A stretch of 64,000 nucleotides of DNA from Gulosibacter sp. 10 (GCF_900163695.1 NZ_FUIC01000024.1:62001-126000); one strand, 5' to 3'; positions 26,598 to 35,484 are shown, numbered from the stretch's first letter. Made by a program: numbers and translations. Notes: generated by a model from the sequence alone, not told the origin.

Positions 26598-26893
26598 CAA
26601 TGGGTTTAGGATAGCGCCACCCCATCCTCGGGGCAACTGTTCGGGGCAGATAGTGTGAGCAGTGGTGCTGTTGGGTGCCCTTGAGCGCGAGAGTTTTCCC
26701 TCGATTTTCCAATGCGGGGAATCCGGCGGCGTCGCGGAAGCTCTGCGCAGGGTGGGTGCGTGTCGCGGCAGTCCTGGCGACGTGGGGCGTGCCGCAAAAG
26801 TCCTGACGGGGCGGTCCGCGCCGTGGAGGCGCGTCCCGAGGATCTTGGGGTTTCCCTTGCGCTCCCGCCCAACCCATGTATATCCTTCAACAA
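26598..26893. other. Intergenic region between the LacI and GntR regulons
   Basis: Divergent promoter region between the ABC transporter and the suyA-like gene. No gene or repeat seen. The two operators at its ends (26584 and 26894) are the only signals I can support. Confidence 0.5.
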
Positions 26894-26913
26894 CTGGTCA
26901 GACCACTGACCAG
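26894..26913. promoter_or_regulatory. FadR-type GntR operator before suyA
   Basis: CTGGTCAGACCACTGACCAG has perfect 8-bp inverted arms (CTGGTCAG / CTGACCAG) around ACCA. It contains TGGTCAGACCA, which fits the TGGTNNNACCA consensus of FadR-subfamily regulators. It ends 14 bp before the suyA start and overlaps the ribosome binding region, as a repressor site would. Confidence 0.75.
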
Positions 26914-26927
26914 AAGGGAGGATACAA

Positions 26928-27230
26928 GTGTCTAATGAATATCCCGACTTCCTAGGCCACGACGCCGACGACGCTGTCGCCGTTGCGGTTCGTGACGTCG
27001 CTCCGGGTGAATCCATCGTCGGGTTCCTGGACGGCTCGCCTACGAAGTCCGTCGTCGTCAATGCGGACATCCCGCTCGGCCACAAGGTCGCGCTCAAGGA
27101 GGTCGCGAACGGTGCCGAGGTCACGGAGTACTCGCTGCCCATCGGCACCGCAACCACTGACATCAAGCAGGGTGACTACGTCCACACCCACAACGTAAGG
27201 AGCGCACGGTGGCAGAACAGCGTCGCCTAA
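26928..27230 (+). CDS. suyA: UxaA-family lyase small subunit (SAF domain), SuyA-like
   Basis: 100 residues with a GTG start and strong AAGGGAGGA upstream. A stand-alone SAF domain: VAVAVRDVAPGESIVG, DIPLGHKVALKEVANGAEV and the end GDYVHTHNVRSARW. In altronate dehydratase this domain is fused to the large domain; in (2R)-sulfolactate sulfo-lyase it is a separate subunit, SuyA. The neighbours (SuyB-like, SlcC-like, ComC-like, YeiH-type exporter) favour SuyA. A hydro-lyase for a sugar acid is the alternative. It overlaps suyB by 22 bp. Confidence 0.75.
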   Translation: MSNEYPDFLGHDADDAVAVAVRDVAPGESIVGFLDGSPTKSVVVNADIPLGHKVALKEVANGAEVTEYSLPIGTATTDIKQGDYVHTHNVRSARWQNSVA

Positions 27231-28369
27231 CCGGTTTCCGCCGTCCCAACGGCAAGGTCGGCATCCGCAACAACGTCGCGATCCTGCCGGTCGACGACCT
27301 CTCGAACGCCGCCGCCGAGGCAGTGGCGTTCCACGTGCCCGGCACGCTCGCGCTGCCGCACGCCTTCGGCCGGCTGCAGTTCGGCGAGGACCTGGAGCTC
27401 ACGTTCCAGACGCTCATCGGCGTCGGCTCCAACCCGAACATCGCGGCCGTCGTCGTCATCGGCATCGAGCCGAACTGGACCGCCCGCGTCGTCGAGGGCA
27501 TCGCCAAGAACGGCGTGCCCGTCGAGGGCTTCTCGATCGAGGGCCACGGCGACCTCAAGGTCGTCGAGCGTGCCTCGCGCGTCGCCCAGAAGTTCCTGCA
27601 GGACGCATCCGAGATCCACCGCGAGCCGGTCGAGCGGGCCGAGATCCTGCTCACCACCAAGGACGGCGAGTCGGACACGACCACCGGCCTCGGCTCCTGC
27701 CGCGCCACCGCCTACCTCATTGACCAGTGGGTGAGCGACGGCGGCACCGTGATCTTCGGCGAGACCAGTGAGCTCACCGGGGGCGAGCACCTCATCGCCG
27801 ACCGCTGCATCGACGACAAGGTGCGCGAGCGCTTCCAGTCGTTCTACGACGGCTACATCGAGATGATCGAATCCACCGGCGCGAACCTCCTCGGCTCGCA
27901 GCCCACCCAGGGCAACATCGCCGGCGGCCTCTCGACCATCGAGGAGAAGGCGCTCGGCAACATCGTCAAGACGGGCTCGCATCCCATCGCCGGCGCGCTG
28001 GCACCCGCCGAGGCGCCGTCCGTGCAGGGGCTCCACTACATGGACACCTCGTCCGCGGCCGCCGAGTGCGTCACGCTCATGACCGCAGGCGGGGGCGTGC
28101 TCAACATGTTCCCCACCGGCCAGGGCAACGTCATCGGCAACCCCGTGCAGCCCGTGGTGAAGATCACCGCCAACCCCAAGACGGCGGACCTGATGGCCGA
28201 CCACATCGATGTCGACTGCTCCCCGCTGCTCACGCGCGGCCAGTCGCTCGAAGAGGCCGGCGAGCAGCTCATCGAGGTCGTGGAGCGGACGATCAACGGG
28301 CGCCTCTCGGCGGCCGAATCGCTCGGCCACCGCGAGTTCACCCTCACGAAGCTCTACCGAAGCGCGTAG
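27209..28369 (+). CDS. suyB: UxaA-family lyase large subunit, SuyB-like
   Basis: 386 residues, GTG start with AAGGAG upstream. The frame shows GKVGIRNNVAILPVDDLSN, RLQFGEDLELTFQTLIG, DGESDTTTGLGS, LLGSQPTQGNIAGGL and GHREFTLTKLYRS. This is the large domain of the UxaA/GarD family. ESDTT replaces the GGSD of altronate dehydratases, and size and split organisation agree with SuyB, which releases sulfite from (R)-sulfolactate to give pyruvate, using iron. I rate SuyB more likely than a sugar-acid dehydratase, on sequence feel and gene context rather than a database search. Confidence 0.75.
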   Translation: MAEQRRLTGFRRPNGKVGIRNNVAILPVDDLSNAAAEAVAFHVPGTLALPHAFGRLQFGEDLELTFQTLIGVGSNPNIAAVVVIGIEPNWTARVVEGIAKNGVPVEGFSIEGHGDLKVVERASRVAQKFLQDASEIHREPVERAEILLTTKDGESDTTTGLGSCRATAYLIDQWVSDGGTVIFGETSELTGGEHLIADRCIDDKVRERFQSFYDGYIEMIESTGANLLGSQPTQGNIAGGLSTIEEKALGNIVKTGSHPIAGALAPAEAPSVQGLHYMDTSSAAAECVTLMTAGGGVLNMFPTGQGNVIGNPVQPVVKITANPKTADLMADHIDVDCSPLLTRGQSLEEAGEQLIEVVERTINGRLSAAESLGHREFTLTKLYRSA

Positions 28370-28383
28370 CGGGGGCAAGCGGA

Positions 28384-28429
28384 TGTCGGCGTTGGGACTG
28401 CTGCGAACCCGGCGGCCTCAACGCCGACA
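28384..28429. terminator. Hairpin between convergent suyB and gntR
   Basis: Arms TGTCGGCGTTG and CAACGCCGACA (11 bp, perfect) are 24 bases apart, between the suyB stop and the gntR stop. Likely a bidirectional terminator. Confidence 0.55.
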
Positions 28430-28450
28430 GCGCCTCGGGGGAGGAGCCGC

Positions 28451-29188
28451 TCAGGCCTCCTCGACGCCCCGGGCGTGGGCCGTGATGCGCGCGCACTCCA
28501 CGTGCAGCTTCGCGGCCGCGGCGGCGCCATCGCCGTCGCCCGCGAGGATGGCCTCGAGGATGCTCCGATGCTCCTCGCGCGCCTGTTCGAGACGCCCCGG
28601 CATGTCGAGCGTGGACTGCATGCCCTCCGAGAGGATGCCGTTGAGCACCCCCTGGGTCTGCGCGAGGAACCGGTTGCCCGAGGCGCGGACGATCTCGAGG
28701 TGGAAGTCCATGTCGAGCCGCTGGATCTCATCGAAATCCGGCGGCTCGGCGAGGGAGGCCTCCTGCAGGCGGTCGTGCGCGAGTCGGACCTTCTCGAGCG
28801 CATCCGCCTCGTGCACCTCGGCGGCCCAGCGGGCCGCCGGCACCTCGAGCACCTCGCGCATGTCGAAGAGCTCCTCCTTGCTGTGCACCGACTCGATCAC
28901 GGACTGCCGCAGCTCCTTCACCGAAGCGGGCTCGGCCACGAACACCCCGCGGCCGTGGTGCACCACCAGCAGTCCCTCGCTCTGCAGCGCCCGAACCGCC
29001 TCGCGCACCGACGGCCGGCTCACCGACAGCGCCTGCGCGAGCTGCCGCTCGGAGGGCAGTCGCTCGCCCGGCTCGAGCCCCTCGACCTCGATCCATCGGA
29101 CGATCTCGTCCTTGATGCGCTCGGTGATCGACGGCTCTTTCAGCTCTCGCCAGGTGTGCCTGACATGTGCATCCGGGGAAGTGGCCAT
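28451..29188 (-). CDS. GntR family regulator, FadR/FCD subfamily
   Basis: 245 residues. The winged helix (ITERIKDEIVRWIEVEG, PSERQLAQALSVSRPSVREAVRAL; about 20-85) is followed by an all-helical FCD domain (about 95-235) with metal-site residues in DMDFHLEIVRASGN and EEHRSILEAIL. FCD regulators bind carboxylate-type ligands. It is convergent with suyB and divergent from the aldehyde dehydrogenase gene. Matching palindromes before suyA and before the dehydrogenase, and a half site near its own start, suggest it represses the whole cluster. Confidence 0.92.
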   Translation of the reverse strand: MATSPDAHVRHTWRELKEPSITERIKDEIVRWIEVEGLEPGERLPSERQLAQALSVSRPSVREAVRALQSEGLLVVHHGRGVFVAEPASVKELRQSVIESVHSKEELFDMREVLEVPAARWAAEVHEADALEKVRLAHDRLQEASLAEPPDFDEIQRLDMDFHLEIVRASGNRFLAQTQGVLNGILSEGMQSTLDMPGRLEQAREEHRSILEAILAGDGDGAAAAAKLHVECARITAHARGVEEA

Positions 29189-29216
29189 GGTTCAAGAGCA
29201 TAGTGCGCATTCATCG

Positions 29217-29228
29217 AGGTCTGACCAG
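29217..29228. promoter_or_regulatory. GntR half operator near gntR start
   Basis: AGGTCTGACCAG matches the centre and right arm of the other two GntR sites, with the same AGGT spacer as the 29367 site. The left arm (29209-29216) does not match. It is 29 bp upstream of gntR and may give weak autoregulation. Confidence 0.4.
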
Positions 29229-29366
29229 TATCCGCTCCCGGATGCCCCCGATCGTCGGGCGGAACCGGAGCGCGGACCGACCGGATCGGCAGCGCTTCTC
29301 CCGCCGGAATAGCGGTGCGGAAAGCCGATTCCACCGCTATTGACAGCGGGCATCGCCCGTCATATG

Positions 29367-29386
29367 TTGGCCAGAGGTCTGGCCAG
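29367..29386. promoter_or_regulatory. FadR-type GntR operator before the aldehyde dehydrogenase
   Basis: TTGGCCAG-AGGT-CTGGCCAG has the same 8-4-8 geometry as the suyA operator, with 7 of 8 arm pairs. It ends 31 bp before the dehydrogenase start. Confidence 0.65.
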
Positions 29387-29417
29387 TGAGTTCAGCAAAC
29401 AAAGGAGTTGTGCGAAC

Positions 29418-30842
29418 ATGACCACCAATCTTGTGGACGGCCGTTGGTTCGATCCCGAACGCCGCCGCGAAGTCCTCAACCCCGTCGACGGATCCGTCGT
29501 GGGCGAGATCGGCTACGGCGACGCGGAGCTCGCCCGCACCGCCGTCGACGCGGCCGCCGCCGCGCAGGCCGAATGGGGCGCCCGCCCGGCCCGGAGCCGG
29601 AGCGACCTGCTCCGCAAGGCCGCCGACCTCATCAGCGAGCGCGCCGAGACCATCGGCGCGACCCTCGCCCGCGAGGCGGGGAAGCGGCTTCCCGAGGCCA
29701 TCGGCGAGGTGCACGGCTCCGCCGAGTACTTCCGCTGGTTCGCCGAGGAGGCCCGCCGCCCGCACGGCGCCGTCTACACCCACGAGGCGCCCAACCGGCG
29801 CCATGCCTCCATCCGCCGCCCCGCCGGCGTGGTCGCGAGCCTCACCCCGTGGAACTTCCCCTGCTCCATCCAGGCGCGCAAGCTCGCCCCGGCGCTCGCG
29901 GCCGGATGCACCGTCGTCGCCCGCGTCTCCGAGAAGGCGCCGCTCGCCGCCACCGAGATGTTCCGCTGCCTCACCGACGCGGGCATCCCCGCCGGCGTCG
30001 TCAATCTCGTCCACGGCCCCGCCCGCGAGATCACCGAGGCCTACCTCTCCCACGACGCCGTGCGCGTCGTGAGCTTCACCGGCTCCACCGGCATCGGCCA
30101 GGACGTCATGCGGCTCGCCTCGCGCAACGTCGCCCGGCCCCTGCTCGAGCTCGGCGGCAACGCCGCCTTCATCGTCTTCGAGGACGCGGACATCGACAAC
30201 GCGGTCGAGGGCGCGATGCTCGCGAAGTTCCGCAACACCGGCCAGTCCTGCATCGGCGCCAACCGGTTCTACGTGCAGCGCTCGATCTTCGACGAGTTCA
30301 CGAGCAGACTCGCCGAGCGCATCTCCGCGATGACCGTGGGCGACGGCACCGCCTACCCCGTGCCCGACCTCGGCCCGTGCATCGACGACCGCCGCGTCGA
30401 GGAGCTCGAGACCATGCTCGCGGAGGCCCTCGACGGCGGAGGCCGCCTGCTGAACTCGCCGGTCGAGACGCCGGCCACGGGCAGCTACTGCGCCCCCGCG
30501 CTCGTCGCGGACGCGCCGGCCGACAGCGCCCTCGCGCGGCAGGAGATCTTCGGGCCCATCGCCGCCGCGTTCCCCTTCGACACGGAGGCGGAGGCCTTCG
30601 ATCTCGCGAACGGCACCGACATGGGCCTCGCGGGCTACGTCTACACCCGCGACGCCGACCGGATCTGGCGCGCGGCGGAACGCATGGAGGTGGGCGTGCT
30701 CGGCGTCAACGAGCCCCTGCCGACCGTAAGCTTCGCACCCATGGGCGGGGTCAAGCGCTCCGGACTCGGCAGGGAGGGCGCCGAGGTCGGACTCGAGGAG
30801 TTCCAGGAGACCGTCTACCTCGCCATCGGGATGAACTCCTGA
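29418..30842 (+). CDS. Aldehyde dehydrogenase, GabD-like; candidate sulfolactaldehyde dehydrogenase
   Basis: 474 residues from the ATG at 29418, with AAAGGAG eleven bases upstream. The ALDH core is complete: TPWNFPCSIQARK, SFTGSTGIGQDV, Glu in LELGGNA (about 250) and Cys in NTGQSCIGANR (about 284), then PMGGVKRSGLGREG. It resembles succinate-semialdehyde dehydrogenases, the group that supplies sulfolactaldehyde dehydrogenase in the sulfo-Entner-Doudoroff route. In this cluster it could make sulfolactate for the SlcC/ComC/SuyAB steps. Family certain, substrate inferred. Confidence 0.87.
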   Translation: MTTNLVDGRWFDPERRREVLNPVDGSVVGEIGYGDAELARTAVDAAAAAQAEWGARPARSRSDLLRKAADLISERAETIGATLAREAGKRLPEAIGEVHGSAEYFRWFAEEARRPHGAVYTHEAPNRRHASIRRPAGVVASLTPWNFPCSIQARKLAPALAAGCTVVARVSEKAPLAATEMFRCLTDAGIPAGVVNLVHGPAREITEAYLSHDAVRVVSFTGSTGIGQDVMRLASRNVARPLLELGGNAAFIVFEDADIDNAVEGAMLAKFRNTGQSCIGANRFYVQRSIFDEFTSRLAERISAMTVGDGTAYPVPDLGPCIDDRRVEELETMLAEALDGGGRLLNSPVETPATGSYCAPALVADAPADSALARQEIFGPIAAAFPFDTEAEAFDLANGTDMGLAGYVYTRDADRIWRAAERMEVGVLGVNEPLPTVSFAPMGGVKRSGLGREGAEVGLEEFQETVYLAIGMNS

Positions 30843-30928
30843 ATCCCGCAGGCACCCATCCGTTCAGCACAGCACGAATCGGCACCGCTGCCGAGAACGA
30901 TTCGAACGAATCACGCGAAAGGAACGCC

Positions 30929-31795
30929 ATGTTCACACTCACCTGCATCGGTGTCGGCAATATGGGCGGCGCAGTCGCCCGGCGCCTCGTCACCGGAGAA
31001 TTCGACGTCACCGTCTACGACCCCGACGAAGCCGCGATGGACCGCTGCGTCGAATCCGGCGCGACCAAGGCGTCCTCGTTCGAGGAGGCCGTCCGCTCGG
31101 GCGACGTCGTCCTGACCAGCCTGCCCACCACGGCGCTGGTGCTCGACACCGTCGAGAAGATCGCGGCCGAGCTGCCCGAGGGCCGCACCGTCGTCGACAT
31201 CTCGACGATCGACCCCGGCACCGCCCGGCGGGCCGCGACGATCTGCGAGGAGCACGGGCTCGACTTCGTCGCCTGCGCGCTCGGCAAGACGCCCGCGCAC
31301 GCCGAGCAGGGCGCCATCCCCCTCTTCGTCGGCGGCGCCCCCGACGTGCTCGACGCGCTCGAGCCCCTCTTCGAGCGGATGGGCGAGAAGACCTACCGGT
31401 TCGACGACGTCGAGGGCGCCACGGCCTTCAAGCTCGTCTCGAACCAGATCGGCATGACCAACGTCGTGACGCTCGCCGAGGGGCTCGCGGTGGCACGCGG
31501 CGCGGGCATCTCGCCCGAGCTCTTCACCGAGGCGCTCAAGGACACCGGCGCGGTCTCCTTCCAATCCGAGGTGCGCCTGCCCTGGATGCTCGAGCACGAC
31601 TGGTCCTCCCGCTTCGGCGTCGACCTCGCCGCCAAGGACGTCGGGCTCGCGCTCGACACCGCGCGGGCCCAGGGCCTCGACACCCCCGTGAGCACTGCCG
31701 CCCTCGAGCAGCTCCGCAAGAGCTCCGCCCAGGGCTCCGGCCGGGAGGACGTCGTCGCCGTCGCGAAGCTCTACGCGGAAGGCTCGGAGGGATGA
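30929..31795 (+). CDS. Beta-hydroxyacid dehydrogenase; YihU-like aldehyde reductase candidate
   Basis: 288 residues with GAAAGGAA before the ATG. The NAD(P) motif GVGNMGGAVARRL, the DISTIDPGTARR helix and the catalytic Lys in AFKLVSNQ (about 170) mark the 3-hydroxyisobutyrate dehydrogenase family. The substrate loop reads LGKTPAHAEQG instead of the usual SGG of hydroxyisobutyrate or tartronate enzymes. This is close to the GRTSANA loop of YihU, the sulfolactaldehyde reductase. It may reduce sulfolactaldehyde or oxidise dihydroxypropanesulfonate. A general semialdehyde reductase is the alternative. Confidence 0.85.
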   Translation: MFTLTCIGVGNMGGAVARRLVTGEFDVTVYDPDEAAMDRCVESGATKASSFEEAVRSGDVVLTSLPTTALVLDTVEKIAAELPEGRTVVDISTIDPGTARRAATICEEHGLDFVACALGKTPAHAEQGAIPLFVGGAPDVLDALEPLFERMGEKTYRFDDVEGATAFKLVSNQIGMTNVVTLAEGLAVARGAGISPELFTEALKDTGAVSFQSEVRLPWMLEHDWSSRFGVDLAAKDVGLALDTARAQGLDTPVSTAALEQLRKSSAQGSGREDVVAVAKLYAEGSEG

Positions 31796-32772
31796 GCGAG
31801 CGCATCGCCGTCGTCGAGGACGTCTGGGGCGCCGCCTTCGACGAGCTCGAGACCAGGCGCGACGTGCTCGTCGACCCCGAGGCCTGGGCGGACCCGGCAC
31901 GGCTCTCGGAGATCGCCGCCGCGAGCGCGGTGCTCGTCGTGCGCAACCGCACGCAGGTCACCCGCGAACTCCTCGAGCGGTCGCCGGGGCTCCGCCTCAT
32001 CGCCCGCGCCGGCGTCGGCCTCGACAACATCGACCTCGAGGCCGCCGACGAGCTCGGCGTCGTGGTGGTCGCCGGCCTCGGCGCGAACGCCGCGAGCGTC
32101 GCCGAGCACGCCCTCGGCCTCGCACTCGCCACGGCCCGCCGCACCCTCCCGCTCGACGCGGAGGTGCGCGAGGGCGGCTGGAACCGGGCGCCCGGCCGCG
32201 AACTCGCCGGGGGCACGTGGGGCCTCCTCTCCGCCGGCGCCACCGCCCGCGCCACCGCGCGGCTCGCCCGCGGCATCGGGATGGAGGTCGTCGCCTTCGA
32301 CCCCTACGTCGACCCCGCCGACCCCGGGCTCGCCGAGCTCGGCATCCGGCTGGTCGAGTTCGAGGCGGTCGCCGCGCTCGCGGACGTGCTCAGCGTGCAC
32401 CTCCCCGCGACGCCCGCCACCCGCAACATCGTCGACACCGGATTCCTCGCGCACATGAAGCCGCACGCGATCCTCATCAACTGCGGCCGCGGCGAAGTGA
32501 TCGACGAATCCGCCCTCGCCGACGCGCTCGCGGCCGGGCGCATCCTCGGCGCCGGACTCGACGTGCGCCAGCAGGAGCCCACCCCGGCCCCCGACCCGCT
32601 CGCGCGGTACGACAACGTCGTGCTCACCCCGCACATCGCGGGCATCACCGAGCAGGCGCAGGCGCGCATCATGCGCATCCTGTGCCGCGACATCGACGCG
32701 GTGCTCGACGGCCGCCCGACCGAGGCGCACGTCGGCAGACGCAGCGCGCCGGAGCGGGGCGCCGAAGGATGA
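31792..32772 (+). CDS. slcC: D-2-hydroxyacid dehydrogenase family; candidate (S)-sulfolactate dehydrogenase
   Basis: 326 residues, ATGA overlap with the reductase gene. It starts with VLVVRNRTQVTRELLE and ARAGVGLDNIDLEAA. Catalytic Arg (NCGRGEVID), Glu (RQQEPTP) and His (LTPHIAGIT) are present. The NAD loop reads SAGATARAT in place of GxGxxG, so two of three glycines are missing. SlcC of racemic sulfolactate degradation belongs to this family and is encoded beside comC and suyAB. Symbol given on family plus context; a phosphoglycerate dehydrogenase-like activity is the alternative. Confidence 0.65.
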   Translation: MSERIAVVEDVWGAAFDELETRRDVLVDPEAWADPARLSEIAAASAVLVVRNRTQVTRELLERSPGLRLIARAGVGLDNIDLEAADELGVVVVAGLGANAASVAEHALGLALATARRTLPLDAEVREGGWNRAPGRELAGGTWGLLSAGATARATARLARGIGMEVVAFDPYVDPADPGLAELGIRLVEFEAVAALADVLSVHLPATPATRNIVDTGFLAHMKPHAILINCGRGEVIDESALADALAAGRILGAGLDVRQQEPTPAPDPLARYDNVVLTPHIAGITEQAQARIMRILCRDIDAVLDGRPTEAHVGRRSAPERGAEG

Positions 32773-33785
32773 GGACCACGGTGCAGGACCTCCTCGCGCT
32801 GACCGCCGAGCTGCTCGTCGACCGCGGGCTCGCCCGCGACCGGGCCGAGCGCACCGCGAAGGTGCTCGTGCAGGCCGAGCTCTGGGGCATCGGCTCGCAC
32901 GGCGTGCTGCGCCTGCCGATCTACCTCGACCGGCTCGCCGAGGGCGGGCACCCGGCGGACGCCGACCTGACCACGGTCGACGACACCGGGCCGCTCCTCA
33001 CGCTCGACGGCAACGGCGGGCTCGGGCACTGGCAGCTCGCGGAGGCGACCTCGCGGGCCGTCGAGCGGGCCGGGCGGTACGGCATCGCCGCGGCCGGCGT
33101 CGCGAACTCCGGCCACTGCGGCGCGCTCGGCGTCTACGCCGCGCAGATCGCGGACGTCGGGATGGCCGGGCTCGTGTTCTCGTGCGGCCCGGCCGCGCTG
33201 CCGGCCTGGGGCGGCAGGACGGCGCTGCTGTCCACCTCGCCCATCGCCGCGGGCTTCCCGATGCCCGGCGGCAACGCGATCATCGACCTCGCGATGTCCA
33301 CCGTGGCGCGCGGCAAGATCGCGGCGCATGCCCGGGCCGGGGAGCCGCTGCCCGACGGCTGGGCGCTCGACGCGGACGGCGAGCCGACCAACGACCCCGT
33401 CGCAGCCCTCACGGGCATGCTGTCGCCGCTCGGCGGCGCGAAGGGATTCGCGCTCGCCTTCATGGTCGAGGCGCTCACGGCCGGACTCGTCGGGCCGCTG
33501 CTCTCGGCCGACGTGCCCGACTTCTTCGACCGCGAGCAGTACGGCGCATCCCAGCGCATCGCGCACCTCGTGATCGTGCTCGACCCCGCCAGGACCGGCG
33601 CGGGCGGCGACGCCGAGCAGCGCCTCGGCGAGCTCGCGGAGCGGACCGCGCAGGCCGGCGGCCGCGTCCCCGGATCGCGGCGGCGCAGCCTCGAGCAGGT
33701 CGAGCCCGACACCCCGATCGACATCGCAGACGACCTCTGGGAGGAACTCACGACCCGTCGAGAACCGACCGAATCGACCGAGTGA
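32769..33785 (+). CDS. comC: Malate/L-lactate dehydrogenase family; candidate (R)-sulfolactate dehydrogenase
   Basis: 338 residues with an ATGA overlap to the gene before. The Ldh_2 (YlbC/AllD/ComC) fold is clear: HGVLRLPIYLDRLAEGG, ANSGHCGALGVYA with the catalytic His, LLSTSPIAAGFPMP and SPLGGAKGFALAFMVE. ComC oxidises (R)-sulfolactate to sulfopyruvate and, with SlcC, interconverts the two enantiomers so that SuyAB can use both. Ureidoglycolate or malate dehydrogenase activity is possible but does not fit the neighbours as well. Confidence 0.68.
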   Translation: MRTTVQDLLALTAELLVDRGLARDRAERTAKVLVQAELWGIGSHGVLRLPIYLDRLAEGGHPADADLTTVDDTGPLLTLDGNGGLGHWQLAEATSRAVERAGRYGIAAAGVANSGHCGALGVYAAQIADVGMAGLVFSCGPAALPAWGGRTALLSTSPIAAGFPMPGGNAIIDLAMSTVARGKIAAHARAGEPLPDGWALDADGEPTNDPVAALTGMLSPLGGAKGFALAFMVEALTAGLVGPLLSADVPDFFDREQYGASQRIAHLVIVLDPARTGAGGDAEQRLGELAERTAQAGGRVPGSRRRSLEQVEPDTPIDIADDLWEELTTRREPTESTE

Positions 33786-34004
33786 ACCGCGCCGAACCGG
33801 CGTGACAACCGTGCGGTGCGAAGGCGCATCGCCGCACATAGCAATCGCAGGAGCAGCCCGCCTCATCCACGGCGGGGCCCGGATCAGCAGGCCGTCAGCG
33901 CCGACGGCGGCACAGCGCTGAGGGCCCCGCAGCCGGCGGCCGCTGCCCGCTGCACGGCGAACCGGGCGCCCGAGCGCGCCCGACAAGCGAAGGAAAGATC
34001 GACA

Positions 34005-35408
34005 ATGGACGCACAGAACAGCGCGAACGACCGGGCGGCGGCCGCCGCCCAGAGCGACCCGCCGGGCGCACAGGCGGCGGACGGCGACCACCAGGTCACC
34101 AACAAGGAGGTCCGCACGGCGGTCTCCTCATCCACGATCGGCACCTCGATCGAGTGGTACGACTTCTTCCTCTACGGCACCGCGGCCGGCCTCGTCTTCG
34201 ACCGGCTCTACTTCCCGAACGACGACCCGATCGTCGCGACGCTCCTCGCGTACGCGACCTTCGCGGTGGGCTTCATCGCCCGACCGCTCGGGGGACTCGT
34301 GTTCGGCCACCTCGGCGACCGGATCGGCCGCAAGAAGACGCTCGTCGCCACGATGTACATCATGGGCATCTCGACCTTCCTCATCGGCGCGATCCCCACC
34401 TACGACCAGATCGGCTACTGGGCGCCCGTGCTGCTGACGCTGCTGCGCATCGCCCAGGGCATCGCGATCGGCGGCGAATGGGGCGGCGCCGTCCTGCTCA
34501 GCGTCGAGTACGCGCCCAAGAACCGACGAGGATTCTTCGGCAGCTTCCCGCAGATGGGCATCGCATTCGGCCTGCTGCTCGGCACGGGCGCGTTCACGAT
34601 GCTGAGCGTGTTCATGTCTCCCGAGAACTTCCTCGCCTGGGGCTGGCGCATCGCGTTCTTCGCGAGCATCGTCCTCGTGATCGTCGGCCTCTACCTGCGG
34701 TCGAAGATCGCCGAGACGCCCGCGTTCCGCGCCGCCCGCGCCAACATGGAGGGCCTCGAGCGGGCGGTGCCGCTCGCCGAGCTGTTCAAGGACCGCATCT
34801 CGCGCCGCCACATGTTCCTCGGCATGGGCACGCGCTACGCGGAGGGCGTCTCGTACAACCTCTGGGCGGTGTTCCTCATCTCGTTCGCGACCGGATCCAT
34901 CGGGTTCGAGCAGACCGACGTGCTGATCTCGCTCATGATCACCGCGGCCGTGCTCGCCGTGTTCATCCCCATCTGGGGGCGCGTCTCGGACAGCCTGCCG
35001 CGGCGCTGGGTCTTCGGCGGCGGGGCGATCGCCCTCGCGATCGTGGTCTTCCCGGCGTTCTGGGCCATGCAATCCGGGTCCTGGATCGTGCTCACGCTCG
35101 TGCTGATCCTCGTGCTCGGCATCATCCACCCGGCGATGTACGGCCCCCAGGCCGCGTTCTACGCCGAGCTGTTCCCGCCCTCGACGCGATACAGCGGCAT
35201 CTCCATCGTGTACCAGGTGTCCGGCATCGTGGCGGGCGGGCTCACGCCGATGATCCTCACGTGGTTGCTGGGGATGGGCGGGCTGCAACTCTCGCTCGCC
35301 TACGTCATCGCCACCTGCGTGGTCACCGTGGTGTGCGTGATCGCCATCCGGCCCAAGCACATCCGCGCGGTGCTCGACGCGGAGAAGGACGTCACCGTGA
35401 ACGAGTGA
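34005..35408 (+). CDS. MFS transporter, metabolite:H+ symporter (MHS) family
   Basis: 467 residues with about 12 helices after a 40-residue polar N-terminus. MHS marks are SIEWYDFFLYGTAAGLVF in helix 1, ARPLGGLVFGHLGDRIGRKKTL, LLRIAQGIAIGGEWGGAVLL and a late PQAAFYAELFPPSTRYSG. These symporters import organic acids, so it is the likely uptake system for the sulfonate or sugar acid used by this cluster. It sits 219 bp after comC, with a hairpin element (35424-35484) right after its stop. Confidence 0.9.
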   Translation: MDAQNSANDRAAAAAQSDPPGAQAADGDHQVTNKEVRTAVSSSTIGTSIEWYDFFLYGTAAGLVFDRLYFPNDDPIVATLLAYATFAVGFIARPLGGLVFGHLGDRIGRKKTLVATMYIMGISTFLIGAIPTYDQIGYWAPVLLTLLRIAQGIAIGGEWGGAVLLSVEYAPKNRRGFFGSFPQMGIAFGLLLGTGAFTMLSVFMSPENFLAWGWRIAFFASIVLVIVGLYLRSKIAETPAFRAARANMEGLERAVPLAELFKDRISRRHMFLGMGTRYAEGVSYNLWAVFLISFATGSIGFEQTDVLISLMITAAVLAVFIPIWGRVSDSLPRRWVFGGGAIALAIVVFPAFWAMQSGSWIVLTLVLILVLGIIHPAMYGPQAAFYAELFPPSTRYSGISIVYQVSGIVAGGLTPMILTWLLGMGGLQLSLAYVIATCVVTVVCVIAIRPKHIRAVLDAEKDVTVNE

Positions 35409-35423
35409 TGTCGGGCTCGCCGG

Positions 35424-35484
35424 ATTCGGGGCGAATAGCCGCGCTGCACCCGTATATGGGTGGGCGGGGCTATTCGCCCCGAAT
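35424..35484. repeat. Palindromic element family B, copy 1
   Basis: Perfect 17-bp arms (ATTCGGGGCGAATAGCC / GGCTATTCGCCCCGAAT) around a 27-bp centre holding CCGTATATGGGTGG. The same centre and right arm recur three times at 42346-42668. It begins 15 bp after the MHS transporter stop, so it may also end its transcript. Confidence 0.75.

Noticed and set aside
26928-28369. Altronate or galactarate dehydratase split in two by a frameshift
   Set aside because: Each part has its own ribosome binding site and start, they overlap by 22 bp in different frames, and each is a complete subunit in known two-gene members of the family.
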